DNA from: Halostella litorea
GTDB taxonomy: Archaea > Halobacteriota > Halobacteria > Halobacteriales > Natronoarchaeaceae
Assembly: GCF_004785955.1 (NCBI RefSeq)
Contig: NZ_ML214300.1
Coordinates: 423,223 to 487,222, forward strand
DNA: 64,000 nucleotides
Direction: 5' to 3'
Program-made: the position numbers and the translations under genes
Notes under the pieces: model-generated
Database searches by the model: none
The model's input: only the letters and a program-made list of their open reading frames with translations
Told to the model about the DNA's origin: nothing
In this document: in pieces, positions 33,482-41,751 of the stretch
Layout of the letters: every line of letters begins with the position of its first letter
How positions within the stretch are numbered: position 1 is the stretch's first letter

Positions 33482-34006
33482 TCAGCCGCCCGTCAGCCGG
33501 TCCCAGAGCGACGTCATCTCGGACCCCGACGAGAGCCCCTCCAACTTCCGCAGGGTCTCGGTCTCCTCCTCCAGGTTCGCCTCCAGCGGGTCCGTCACAT
33601 CGCTGTCGAGGTCCAGCCTGTTCGCGACCGTCAGCACCGACTCGTAGCTGCTTATCTCCAGCCGCTCGGCCTTTATCGCCCCGTCGAGGAGGTGGAGGTT
33701 CTTCAGGTCGTCGTCCCGGACCATCCCCGCGAACTGCCGGCGTTCCTTCGCCAGGGCGTCGACGACCGCGTCGTTGCGCCGGCGCGGTTCGACCCCGTAC
33801 TCGCGGAAGGCGCGTTCGACGCGCTCGACGTGGGTCTCGGTCTCCCCGCGGTGTTTGCTGAAACCGCTCTGCAGGTGGTCGTTGGTCGTCGCCATCGCCA
33901 TCTCGTCCAGTTCGCTCACGAGCGTCGTCTCCACGTCGTAGATCCCCTCCAACTGGTACTCGAACAGTCCCTCCAGCGTCTCGATGTGCTGTCTCGATTC
34001 GCTCAT
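33482..34006 (-). CDS. DUF892/YciE-like ferritin-fold protein
   Basis: 174 residues from the ATG at 34006 (MSESRQHIETLEGLFEYQLE). Four long helices give a ferritin-like bundle: the first contains YQLEGIYDVETTLVSELDEM, another HLQSGFSKHRGETETHVERV, the third LKNLHLLDGAIKAERLEISS and the last LEANLEEETETLRKLEG. The E-x-x-H metal pattern is partly seen (HRGETETHVERV). Related bacterial YciE proteins are induced by stress; the role here is inferred. Confidence 0.8.
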   Translation of the reverse strand: MSESRQHIETLEGLFEYQLEGIYDVETTLVSELDEMAMATTNDHLQSGFSKHRGETETHVERVERAFREYGVEPRRRNDAVVDALAKERRQFAGMVRDDDLKNLHLLDGAIKAERLEISSYESVLTVANRLDLDSDVTDPLEANLEEETETLRKLEGLSSGSEMTSLWDRLTGG

Positions 34007-34119
34007 CGTCCACACGGCGGACCACGAGCAGCGGGTTAACCGCTTGGCGGGGTTCCCCGACAGGACGGCGATCCGGAACGTCGGACCGGTCCGGTTCGGT
34101 CGTGACCGATGTGGTTACC

Positions 34120-34167
34120 GAACCGGTCGCCGCACCGATCGCCGCGCCGGTCGCGGAACCGGCGGTA
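34120..34167. repeat. imperfect 12-base tandem repeat
   Basis: Four units, roughly GAACCGGTCGCC, GCACCGATCGCC, GCGCCGGTCGCG and GAACCGGCGGTA, lie in the 235-base gap between the ferritin-fold gene and gdhB. On the minus strand they would encode a Gly/Ala zipper-like stretch, but no start, promoter or matching acidic protein supports a gene. GGACCGGTCC at 34083-34092 is a ten-base palindrome next to it. Confidence 0.5.
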
Positions 34168-34241
34168 CGGCCCACAGAACGACGTCGAAAAAGACCGGGT
34201 GGAGTTCGTGGCGGTGAGGGAGTATCCGAGAACGCGGGAAA

Positions 34242-35498
34242 CTATGGCCAGTCGCCGGCCTGCTCGTACGCGTCCAGCACGCGCTGGATCGCGACGACGT
34301 AGGCGGCGACCCGGAAGCTCGGCAGGTCGTGTTCCTCGAAGGCGTCGGTGAGGGTGTCGAACTGGGAGACGATCCGCCGTTCGAGTTCGTCGTTGACCTT
34401 CTCCTCGGACCAGTAGAACCGCTGGCGGTTCTGCACCCACTCGAAGTACGAGACGGTGACGCCGCCCGCGTTCGCGAGGATGTCCGGGACGACCAGCACG
34501 TCCTTGTCCTCCAGCACGTCGTCGCCGTCGGGGGTGATCGGGCCGTTGGCGGCCTCCGAGACGACGTCGGCGTCGACGTCCCGGGCCAGGTCCTCGTCGA
34601 TGGCGTTTTCCAGCGCGGCGGGGATCAGCAGGTCGACGTCGAGGGTGAGCAGGTCGTCGTTGGTGATCTCCTCGTCGGCGGCCCCGTAGCCGACGACGCT
34701 GCCGGTCTCGCGCTTGTGGTCCTTCGTGGCGACAGGGTCGAGCCCGTCCTGGGCGTAGATGCCGCCGCTGGAGTCGGAGACGGCGACGACCGTCGCGCCC
34801 ATCTCGTCTATCAGCTTCGCGGAGACCCAGCCGGCGTTGCCGTACCCCTGGACGGCGACGGTCGCGCCCTCCAGGTCCTTGTCGAGGTAGTCGAATGCCT
34901 CGCGGGCGGCCAGCACCGTCGACCGACCGGTCGCCTCGACGCGCCCGGCGCTCCCGCCGCTGGAGATGTCCTTGCCGGTGATGACGCCCGGCGCGGTCGT
35001 GTCCTCAAGCGTCTCGTAGGTGTCCTTGATCCAGTTCATCTCCCGCTGGCCGGTGTTGACGTCCGGCGCGGGGATGTCCTTGTCCTCGCCGATGATGGGG
35101 GTCAACTCGGTGGCGAACGAGCGCGTCAGGCGCTCCAGTTCGCCGTCGCTGTACTCCGCGGGGTCGACGACGATGCCGCCCTTGCCGCCGCCGAGCGGGA
35201 TGCCGACGGTCGCGCACTTGTACACCATCCACCCGGAGAGGGCCTTGACCTCGTCGCGGCTGACGCCGGGGTGGTAGCGGATCCCGCCCTTGTACGGGCC
35301 ACGGTCGCCGTTGAACTGCGACCGGAACGCCTTGAACACCTCGACGGAGCCGTCGTCGAGTTCGACCGAGAGGTTCGTCTCGAGGACGCGCTCGGGTCGT
35401 TTCAGCCGCGTCAACACCCCCTCGTCGATGTCGAGATACTCGGCGGCCTCGTCGACCTGCTGTTGCAAGCTCTCGAACGGGTTCGCCTCCTCTGCCAT
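34242..35498 (-). CDS. gdhB: glutamate dehydrogenase (Glu/Leu/Phe/Val family)
   Basis: 418 residues from the ATG at 35498 ([20 protein letters not shown]); a GTG six codons upstream is less likely. Catalytic parts include [20 protein letters not shown] near 90, [16 protein letters not shown] near 125 (the Lys is essential) and [14 protein letters not shown] near 165. NAD-binding [15 protein letters not shown] lies near 218. It converts glutamate and 2-oxoglutarate with ammonia, linking carbon and nitrogen metabolism. Length matches the hexameric enzyme. Symbol by analogy; paralogues are usual in haloarchaea. Confidence 0.93.
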   Translation of the reverse strand: MAEEANPFESLQQQVDEAAEYLDIDEGVLTRLKRPERVLETNLSVELDDGSVEVFKAFRSQFNGDRGPYKGGIRYHPGVSRDEVKALSGWMVYKCATVGIPLGGGKGGIVVDPAEYSDGELERLTRSFATELTPIIGEDKDIPAPDVNTGQREMNWIKDTYETLEDTTAPGVITGKDISSGGSAGRVEATGRSTVLAAREAFDYLDKDLEGATVAVQGYGNAGWVSAKLIDEMGATVVAVSDSSGGIYAQDGLDPVATKDHKRETGSVVGYGAADEEITNDDLLTLDVDLLIPAALENAIDEDLARDVDADVVSEAANGPITPDGDDVLEDKDVLVVPDILANAGGVTVSYFEWVQNRQRFYWSEEKVNDELERRIVSQFDTLTDAFEEHDLPSFRVAAYVVAIQRVLDAYEQAGDWP

Positions 35499-35583
35499 AC
35501 GCGGACGGTCGGTCACTCCGGGTAAAAATCCTACCGAAAACCTTCACGGAAGTGTATTATTATGCTGTAAATTTATGCATAGA

Positions 35584-35612
35584 GTATTAGGAACACGTGC
35601 TGCGTATTAGGA
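35584..35612. promoter_or_regulatory. direct repeat GTATTAGGA twice, flanking CACGTG
   Basis: GTATTAGGA occurs at 35584-35592 and 35604-35612, exactly 20 bases apart (about two helical turns), with the palindrome CACGTG at 35594-35599 between them. This lies 86-114 bases upstream of the gdhB start, and the second copy covers the stop codon of the lyase gene. A protein binding site controlling gdhB is plausible. Confidence 0.45.
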
Positions 35613-36470
35613 TAGCTCGCCGGCCGCCCGCGCCCGCTCGACGACGCGCTCGGCCTGTGCGACCAGCGGGGCGTCGACCATCTCCCCGTCGACGCGGAAC
35701 ACGCCCCGCCCCTCCTCGTCGGCGCGCTCCTTCGCCGCCAGCACCGACTGCGCCCACTCGATCCGCTCCGCGTCGGGCGTGAACGCCTCGTTTATCGGGT
35801 CGACCTGCCCGGGATGGATCGCCATCTTGCCGTCGTACCCCAGTTCGGTGGCAAAGGCCGTCGCGTCGCGGAGGCCGGCGACGTCCTCGATGTCCGTGAA
35901 CACGGTGTCGACGGCGTCGACGCCCGCCGCGCTGGCCGCGAGCACCGCGTGCTCGCGGGCGTACAGCACCTCGGTCCCCTCGTCGGTCCGGGTCGCGCCG
36001 AGGTCGGCCGCGAGGTCCTCGGCCCCGAACACGAGCGCGTCGGTCGGGGCGGCCTCGGCGATCGCTTCCGCGTGCAACACGCCCGCGGCCGACTCGACGA
36101 GCGCGAGCACCGGCACCGACAGGTCGCGCTCGCCGAGGAGTCGCCACAGCGTCCGCACGTCGTCGGCGTCGCCGACCTTCGGGAGCATGACGCTGTCGAC
36201 GGTCGCCGCGGCCGCGTCGTCCGAGAACACGGCCTCGACGTCCGCCGCGGCGGCGACGCCGACGGGGTTGACGCGGACACACACCTCCGCCGCCGGATCG
36301 AACGACGGGTCGGCAAGCACCGAGCGCACCGACTCCCGGGCGTCGGCTTTCCGCTCCGGGGCGACGGCGTCCTCGAGGTCGAACGCGACCACGTCGGCCG
36401 ACGTGTCGCCCGCCTTCCGGAGCATCGCCGGTTCGTCGCCGGGGCTGAACAGGACGGATCTCCGAGCCAT
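35607..36470 (-). CDS. HpcH/HpaI aldolase / CitE-like C-C lyase
   Basis: 287 residues. The TIM-barrel lyase motifs are VLFSPGDEPAMLRKAG at the start, FDLEDAVAPE near 30 (metal ligand region), VCVRVNPVG, LVESAAGVLHAEAI near 125, VFGAEDLAADLGAT near 150 and YDGKMAIHPGQVDPINEAFT near 210. The family includes citrate lyase beta, malyl-CoA and citramalyl-CoA lyases; length and motifs fit CoA-ester cleavage. Which CoA ester is used cannot be told. A MaoC-type hydratase lies 2 kb away on the other strand. Confidence 0.88.
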   Translation of the reverse strand: MARRSVLFSPGDEPAMLRKAGDTSADVVAFDLEDAVAPERKADARESVRSVLADPSFDPAAEVCVRVNPVGVAAAADVEAVFSDDAAAATVDSVMLPKVGDADDVRTLWRLLGERDLSVPVLALVESAAGVLHAEAIAEAAPTDALVFGAEDLAADLGATRTDEGTEVLYAREHAVLAASAAGVDAVDTVFTDIEDVAGLRDATAFATELGYDGKMAIHPGQVDPINEAFTPDAERIEWAQSVLAAKERADEEGRGVFRVDGEMVDAPLVAQAERVVERARAAGELS

Positions 36471-36489
36471 ACCGCCGTTCGGTCCGGCG

Positions 36490-36501
36490 GGGGCTTTAGT
36501 G
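36490..36501 (-). promoter_or_regulatory. promoter of the lyase gene
   Basis: On the minus strand ACACTAAAGCC lies about 25-30 bases before the ATG at 36470, a weak TATA-like element at leaderless distance. Confidence 0.4.
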
Positions 36502-36582
36502 TTCCCGCCCGTAGCAACCCTTAAGACTGTCGCGAACCTTTCCTATCAGAAGAGCGGTGTAACTGCGGGGGCCCCACATACT

Positions 36583-38382
36583 ATGACTGACCGGACCACG
36601 AACTCGTCGACGGCGGGAGGGGACAGCGCCGCTGCGGACGGTCGTGCCGACCGCGCGCAGTCGAGCGTCCTCGCGATCGTGCTCCTCGTCGGGCTGACCT
36701 TCGTGGGCGCGGCGACCGTCGTGCTCGTGGGGTCGGTCGCGCTCGACGACGGGCAACAGCAGGCCGACATACAGAGCGCCGAGAACGACCTCGCGCAGGT
36801 GAACGCGAAGGCGAACCGCGTCGCGCTCGGCACGAACAACACGGAGCAGGTGGTCGTCGGCAGCGGGGGCAGCGGCACGACGGAGGTCCAGCCCGGCATG
36901 GGCAGGGTGAAGATCACGCTCGTCAACCAGACGACGGGCGACGATGTCGACGTGTTGCTCAACGACTCCCTCGGGCGGATCGTCTACGAACTCGACGGGG
37001 AACGCGTGGCGTTCCAGGGCGGCGGCGTCTGGCGAAAGACCGGCGAGAACAGTAGCCGGATGCTCTCGCGCCCCGACGTCCACTACCGCAACGACGAGGC
37101 CGACCAGCCGACGGTGACGGTCCCGCTCACCATCATCGGCGGGACCGCCGGGAGCGGCAACGAACTCACGCTGTCGGACGCCGGGACGGACCTCAGATAC
37201 CCGATCAGCGGCAACGAGAACCGGACGAACCCGATCACGTCGAACACCCAGGTCAACGTCACCGTCCAGAGCGAGTATTACAAGGCCTGGGGCGCGTACT
37301 TCGCCGACCTGACCGACGGGGCCGCGGAGTACGACCACGAGAACAACGAGGTGTCGATAGCGCTCATCACCCCCGCCGACCGGGAAGTGGTGAGCAAGGC
37401 CCTGCTCCAGACCGGCGCCGACTCCGACCTCGTGTTCAGCAACAAGGCGGTTGTCGACAGCTACAACTCCACGGGGTATTGGAATCCCTACGACGATTCG
37501 AAGGCCGTGAACGGCGAGAACGGAACAATCACCACCGCCGGCAACGTCGTGATCAACAACAAGGGGAAGGTGTACGGCGACATCGTGGCGGGCGGCTACG
37601 TGCAGGTGCAGAAGAAACACGGCCTCGTCACCGGGAACATCTCCTACGGCAACGCCGGCGACACCTACATCAACAACGGCGCGTTCCAGGGCGAGTGGAC
37701 GGCCAACAACGCTTCCGTCGTCTCCACCCCTTCGATCAGGAACTACGTCACGTCGACGTTCGCGCGGATCGAGAGCGATTCCGACAACGCCGACGAGCCG
37801 GAACTGCAGGGCAACAGCACGGTCTTCACCCACAACGGCAACGGAACCATCGTCCTCCACGGCGGGCCCGAGGGGAAGGACTACTACATCGAGAACGGGC
37901 TGGACATGGACGGCAGCGACAAACTGATCCTGAACACGACGAAGGGGAACGTCCGTCTCGGCATCCGTCAGAGCCTCTCGCTCGACAGCGACGCGAACAT
38001 CACCGTCGTCGGGAACAACACCGCGCGGATATTCGTCGAGGACGACTTCACGATGGGGACCGACGCGCGGACGCACGTGCCGGGCGACAAGGCCCCGCGG
38101 CTGTGGGTGTACGGAACCGACGGGACCACGACGACGTTCAGCAACCACGCCAGCTTCACCGGCGTCGTGTACGCCCCCGGCAGCAACAACGTCAACATCG
38201 ACGGGCACGCGAACATGTACGGCGGCGTCGTCGGCGGCGGCGACGCGAACGTCGGCAACGACGGGCAGCTCCACTTCGACGAGGCGCTGACCGGCGTCAG
38301 GCCGGTGCCCGAGGACGAGTCGATCCCGTACATCACCCACCTCCACCTGAGCGTGAACTACGTCACCGTCACCGCCGACTGA
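36583..38382 (+). CDS. large pilin-like surface protein (DUF7289-type)
   Basis: 599 residues from the ATG at 36583. An N-terminal soluble stretch ends in DRAQSSVLAIVLLVGLTFVG, the type IV pilin-like or archaellin-like signal and helix (about 24-50). A long extracellular part rich in Asn, Thr and Gly follows. The C-terminal half (about 315-570) repeats short strand turns such as GNVVINNKGKVYGDIVAGGY and FTGVVYAPGSNNVNIDGHAN, like beta-helix or polymer-forming proteins. Many N-glycosylation sequons. It may assemble on the surface through the pilin helix. Haloarchaeal pilins are usually far shorter. Confidence 0.78.
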   Translation: MTDRTTNSSTAGGDSAAADGRADRAQSSVLAIVLLVGLTFVGAATVVLVGSVALDDGQQQADIQSAENDLAQVNAKANRVALGTNNTEQVVVGSGGSGTTEVQPGMGRVKITLVNQTTGDDVDVLLNDSLGRIVYELDGERVAFQGGGVWRKTGENSSRMLSRPDVHYRNDEADQPTVTVPLTIIGGTAGSGNELTLSDAGTDLRYPISGNENRTNPITSNTQVNVTVQSEYYKAWGAYFADLTDGAAEYDHENNEVSIALITPADREVVSKALLQTGADSDLVFSNKAVVDSYNSTGYWNPYDDSKAVNGENGTITTAGNVVINNKGKVYGDIVAGGYVQVQKKHGLVTGNISYGNAGDTYINNGAFQGEWTANNASVVSTPSIRNYVTSTFARIESDSDNADEPELQGNSTVFTHNGNGTIVLHGGPEGKDYYIENGLDMDGSDKLILNTTKGNVRLGIRQSLSLDSDANITVVGNNTARIFVEDDFTMGTDARTHVPGDKAPRLWVYGTDGTTTTFSNHASFTGVVYAPGSNNVNIDGHANMYGGVVGGGDANVGNDGQLHFDEALTGVRPVPEDESIPYITHLHLSVNYVTVTAD

Positions 38383-38433
38383 CGACCCCGGAAGCCGACG
38401 CGCTTTTCCCCCCGGTCGCCGTCGGTCGGACCC

Positions 38434-38889
38434 ATGACCGGGCGCTACTACGAGGAGTTCGCGGTCGGGGAGACGATCGAGCACGAGACGCGCCGCACGG
38501 TGACCGAGCGGGACAACCAGGCCTTTTGCGACATGACGATGAACCAGCAGCCGCTCCACCTGGACGCCGACTTCGCCGCCGACACGCAGTTCGGCGAGCG
38601 CCTCGTCAACGGGCTGTACACGATGAGCCTCGCGGTCGGGATGTCGATCCCCGAGACGACCGACGGCACCATCGTCGCCAACCTGTCCTACGACGAGGTC
38701 GAACACCCCGCGCCGGTGTTCCACGGCGACACGATCCGCGCGCAGTCGACCGTGACGGACAAGCGCGAGACCAGCGACCGCGAGCGCGGCGTCGTCACGA
38801 TGCACGTCGAGGCGTTCGCGGTCAACCGGGACGACGAACTGGTCTGTGAGTTCGACCGGACCGTGCTGTCGGAGAAGCGGCCGGAGTGA
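38434..38889 (+). CDS. MaoC-family (hot-dog) dehydratase
   Basis: 151 residues. It opens MTGRYYEEFAVGETIEHETR and contains the (R)-hydratase motif QQPLHLDADFAADTQFGERL, where Asp and His would act in catalysis, then VNGLYTMSLAVGMSIPE. MaoC enzymes hydrate enoyl-CoA or similar thioesters. Together with the HpcH/HpaI lyase 2 kb upstream it may act on methylmalyl- or mesaconyl-type CoA esters; that link is an inference. Its stop overlaps the following start (GTGA). Confidence 0.85.
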   Translation: MTGRYYEEFAVGETIEHETRRTVTERDNQAFCDMTMNQQPLHLDADFAADTQFGERLVNGLYTMSLAVGMSIPETTDGTIVANLSYDEVEHPAPVFHGDTIRAQSTVTDKRETSDRERGVVTMHVEAFAVNRDDELVCEFDRTVLSEKRPE

Positions 38890-39311
38890 CCGTGCGGGAG
38901 CGGATCGCGACGGCGGCCGGGCGCGCGGCGACGCGGGGGCCGTCCGCGGCGGCGATATCGCGGGCGGGCCTCGGGTCGATGATACTGCTCGCCGGGGTCC
39001 ACAAGCTGCTCGCGCCCGAGGCGTGGGCGCTGTACGTCGTCGACTGGCTCGCGCCGTGGCTCGTCGTCTCGCCGGTGACGTTCATGCTGATAAACGGCGT
39101 CCTCGAAGTCGGCTTCGGCGCGGCGATCCTCGCGGACCGCTACACGGCGGTCGCCGCGGCGGTGGCCGCCGTCTCGCTCACCGCGACCGTGGGGTACCTC
39201 GCCGTCGTCGCGGTCACCCACGACGGGCTGTTCGTCGACGTGCTGATCCGGGACGTGGGACTGGCGGGGCTCGCGTGGGCGGTGCTGGCTGCGTCGCTCC
39301 GGCGGGAGTGA
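38886..39311 (+). CDS. DoxX-like membrane protein
   Basis: 141 residues from the GTG overlapping the MaoC stop; a second GTG two codons on is also possible. Four helices are visible: GLGSMILLAGVHKLLA (about 28-43), WLVVSPVTFMLINGVLEVGF (about 58-77), AVAAAVAAVSLTATVGYLAV (about 87-106) and LIRDVGLAGLAWAVLAASL (about 119-137). The outline LLAGVHKLLAPEAW is typical of DoxX-like proteins, some of which serve quinone or thiol redox. Function here unknown. Confidence 0.75.
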   Translation: MTVRERIATAAGRAATRGPSAAAISRAGLGSMILLAGVHKLLAPEAWALYVVDWLAPWLVVSPVTFMLINGVLEVGFGAAILADRYTAVAAAVAAVSLTATVGYLAVVAVTHDGLFVDVLIRDVGLAGLAWAVLAASLRRE

Positions 39312-39315
39312 CCCG

Positions 39316-41064
39316 CTACAGCACCGTCCCGTGTTTCTTGTCGGGCAGGTCCTTCTCGACGTCCTCGTAGAACGCGAAGCGGGCAGCTAACTCCTCGCGG
39401 AGTTCGCTCGGCGGCACGATCTCGTCGATGACGACCTCGCTGGCCATCCGGTGGACGTCGATGTCGCGGCGGTACTCCGCGCGCTTCTCCTCGACGAAGC
39501 GCTCCCGCTCGTCCTCGTCGTCGATCTCGTCTATCTTCCGGCGGTAGACGGCGTTGATGGCGGCTTCCGGACCCATTACGGCGATCTCGCCGCTCGGGAG
39601 GGCGATGGTACTCTCGGGGTCGTAGGCGGGCCCCCCCATCGCGTAGATGCCCGCGCCGTAGGCCTTCCGGACGACGACGGTCTGTTTGGGCACCGTGGCC
39701 GACGAGGTGGCGTAGATGAACTTCTTGCCCTGTTCGAGGATGCCCTCCTTCTCGACGCCGGAGCCGGCCATGAAGCCGGGGGTGTCACAGAGGTACAGCA
39801 GCGGGATCCCGTAGGCGTCGCACTTCCAGATGAACTCCGCCGCCTTCCCCGCGGCGTCGGGGAAGATCGCGCCGGCGCGCTGGGCCGGCTGGTTGGCGAC
39901 GATGCCGACCGGCCGGCCGTCGACGCGGGCGAAGGCGGTGATGATCTCCGAGCCGTAGTCGGGCTGGAGCGGGAAGTACGAGCCGCCGTCGACGACGCGC
40001 TCGATGACGTCCTCCATGTCGTAGCCCTTGTTCGGACTCTCGGGCACCACCGAGTCGATCCCGGCGGGCGACGCCGCCGGCGCTCGTGGCTCGGCCCGCG
40101 GCGGGTCGTCGTCCGCGCTGTCCGGCAGGTAGGTGACCAGCTGCGAGACGAGTTCGCGGGCGTGCTCCTCGTCCCGGGCGACCAGGTCGGCGCTGCCGGA
40201 GTGTTCGGCGTGGACCCGCGCGCCGCCCAGGTCCTGCATGTCGATGTCCTCGCCGGTGACCATCTTCACCATCCGGGGGCTGGCGATCGCCATCGCGCTG
40301 ATCCCCTCGACCATGACGGTAAAATCGGAGAAGACGGGCGTGTACGCCGCGCCGGCGATGCAGGGGCCGTAGAGCACGCAGATCTGCGGGACGCGCCCGG
40401 AGAGCATCGAGTGGTTGTAGTAGTACTTCCCGATCCCCTCGCGGTTGGCGAAGAAGCCGCGCTGCTGGTCGATCCGCGCGCCCGAGGAGTCCATCAGGTA
40501 GAGCACCGGCTGCCCGCTTTTGAGCGCGCGCTGTTGCATCCGGAGGAACTTCTCGACGCCCTTCTCGGCCATGCTGCCGGCCTTCACGGTGAAGTCGTTG
40601 GCCATGAAGTGGACGTCGCGGCCGTCGAACTCGGCCGCCCCCGTCAGCAGGCCGTCGCCCGGCAGGCGGTCGTCCGTGTCCTCGTCGGCGTTCAGCCCGT
40701 CCGGGTGCCAGCTGTCGAAGTTGGCGAAGCGGCCGTCCTCGAAGGCGATCCCGTCCTCGCCGAACCAGAGGTCGAGCCGGTCGCGGACGAACAGCTTCCC
40801 CTGCTCCTCCAGGCGGTCGCGGTACTTCTCGGGGCCGCCCGCCTCGATGTCGGCGATCTCCTCGCGGAGCCGCTCCTCGCGCTCGGTCGGGCCGAGGTCG
40901 TCCGGCGCGGGCCGGTCCCCGCCGGCGGCGACCGCGTGGGTGGCCGCCGGCTCGTCGGCGTCGCCGACGTACACTTCCACGTCGTCCCGGACGTGCTCGG
41001 CCAGCGCCGCCGCGATGGCCGAGGCCTCCTCGTCGCTCGCCGCCTCGCCGATGCGGACTTTCAT
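39316..41064 (-). CDS. acyl-CoA carboxylase, carboxyltransferase subunit with N-terminal epsilon-like region
   Basis: 582 residues. The first about 50 (MKVRIGEAASDEEASAIAAA and on) look like the small epsilon-type or PccX-type helper of acyl-CoA carboxylases, joined by a linker to a carboxyltransferase (about 60-582). Carboxyltransferase blocks are GKLFVRDRLDLWFGEDG, MDSSGARIDQQRGFFANREG, LYGPCIAGAAYTPVFSDF and CDTPGFMAGSGVEKEGILEQ. It transfers carboxyl from biotin to propionyl- or acetyl-CoA; the biotin carrier subunit is not in the window. Propionyl-CoA carboxylation would fit the methylmalonyl-CoA genes at 56.7 kb. Confidence 0.88.
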   Translation of the reverse strand: MKVRIGEAASDEEASAIAAALAEHVRDDVEVYVGDADEPAATHAVAAGGDRPAPDDLGPTEREERLREEIADIEAGGPEKYRDRLEEQGKLFVRDRLDLWFGEDGIAFEDGRFANFDSWHPDGLNADEDTDDRLPGDGLLTGAAEFDGRDVHFMANDFTVKAGSMAEKGVEKFLRMQQRALKSGQPVLYLMDSSGARIDQQRGFFANREGIGKYYYNHSMLSGRVPQICVLYGPCIAGAAYTPVFSDFTVMVEGISAMAIASPRMVKMVTGEDIDMQDLGGARVHAEHSGSADLVARDEEHARELVSQLVTYLPDSADDDPPRAEPRAPAASPAGIDSVVPESPNKGYDMEDVIERVVDGGSYFPLQPDYGSEIITAFARVDGRPVGIVANQPAQRAGAIFPDAAGKAAEFIWKCDAYGIPLLYLCDTPGFMAGSGVEKEGILEQGKKFIYATSSATVPKQTVVVRKAYGAGIYAMGGPAYDPESTIALPSGEIAVMGPEAAINAVYRRKIDEIDDEDERERFVEEKRAEYRRDIDVHRMASEVVIDEIVPPSELREELAARFAFYEDVEKDLPDKKHGTVL

Positions 41065-41185
41065 ACCTGTCCGTGCGACGGGTCATTTGAAACAGTTTTC
41101 CATTTACAATATTTGCCGGCCCGGCGCGGCCGTCGACAGGGGCGCGCGCGACCGCTTCCGGCGGCGGTCAAGCGCGCAGACAACC

Positions 41186-41710
41186 TCAACCGTCGACGCT
41201 GTACTCGACGGACGGCGCGTCGACGTCGACTCCGAGGGCCGCAAGCGCCGCGGCGACGCCGTCGAACGGCGACCCGGCGGGCGTCTCGAAGGGGTCGAGC
41301 GACCGGGCGTGGCGGACAGTCCAGTCCGGCGCCACCACGAACAGCGCGCGGCCCGGCAGGTCGCGGTGGGCGTGCCAGTCGTCGAGGCGGACGCCGTACG
41401 CGTCGGCGATCGACCCGCGGCGGTCGCTGAGAAGCGGGAAGTCCAGACCAAGGCGGTCACCGGCGGCCGCGTTGGCGAACACCGTGTCGCCGGTGACCGC
41501 CCAGACGAGGAGGTCGTCCCGGTTGGCCCACCCCGACGCCCCGAGCGCGCGCAGGTCGTCCTCGCAGACGGGCGCGTGGGCCGACGGGACGAACGCGAGC
41601 ACCGTCGCGGCGGCGTCCTCGATGGACCGCACCAGTTCGTACGTCGCGGGGTTCCGTCCGTCGACGCCGGGCAGCGCGAAGTCCGGCGCGGTTCCGCCCT
41701 CGGAGAGCAT
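41186..41710 (-). CDS. redoxin/peroxiredoxin family protein
   Basis: 174 residues from the ATG at 41710. The AhpC/TSA fold is seen in APDFALPGVDG, VLAFVPSAHAPVCEDDLRAL and LLVWAVTGDTVFANAAAGDR, then LDFPLLSDRRGSIADAYGV. The peroxidatic Cys is kept in APVCEDDL, but the usual Thr of PxxxT/SxxC is Ala here. It probably reduces peroxides or acts as a thiol reductant; the Ala change could lower peroxidase activity. Confidence 0.8.
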   Translation of the reverse strand: MLSEGGTAPDFALPGVDGRNPATYELVRSIEDAAATVLAFVPSAHAPVCEDDLRALGASGWANRDDLLVWAVTGDTVFANAAAGDRLGLDFPLLSDRRGSIADAYGVRLDDWHAHRDLPGRALFVVAPDWTVRHARSLDPFETPAGSPFDGVAAALAALGVDVDAPSVEYSVDG

Positions 41711-41751
41711 GGTCCCCGATCCGCTCCCCCGCGAAAAGAGGCTACCGCCGG

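Noticed and set aside
34102-34302. A small open frame formed by the 12-base tandem repeat (PVAAP-like peptide)
   Set aside because: It runs into the end of gdhB on the other strand, has no promoter or domain, and is explained by the repeat itself.
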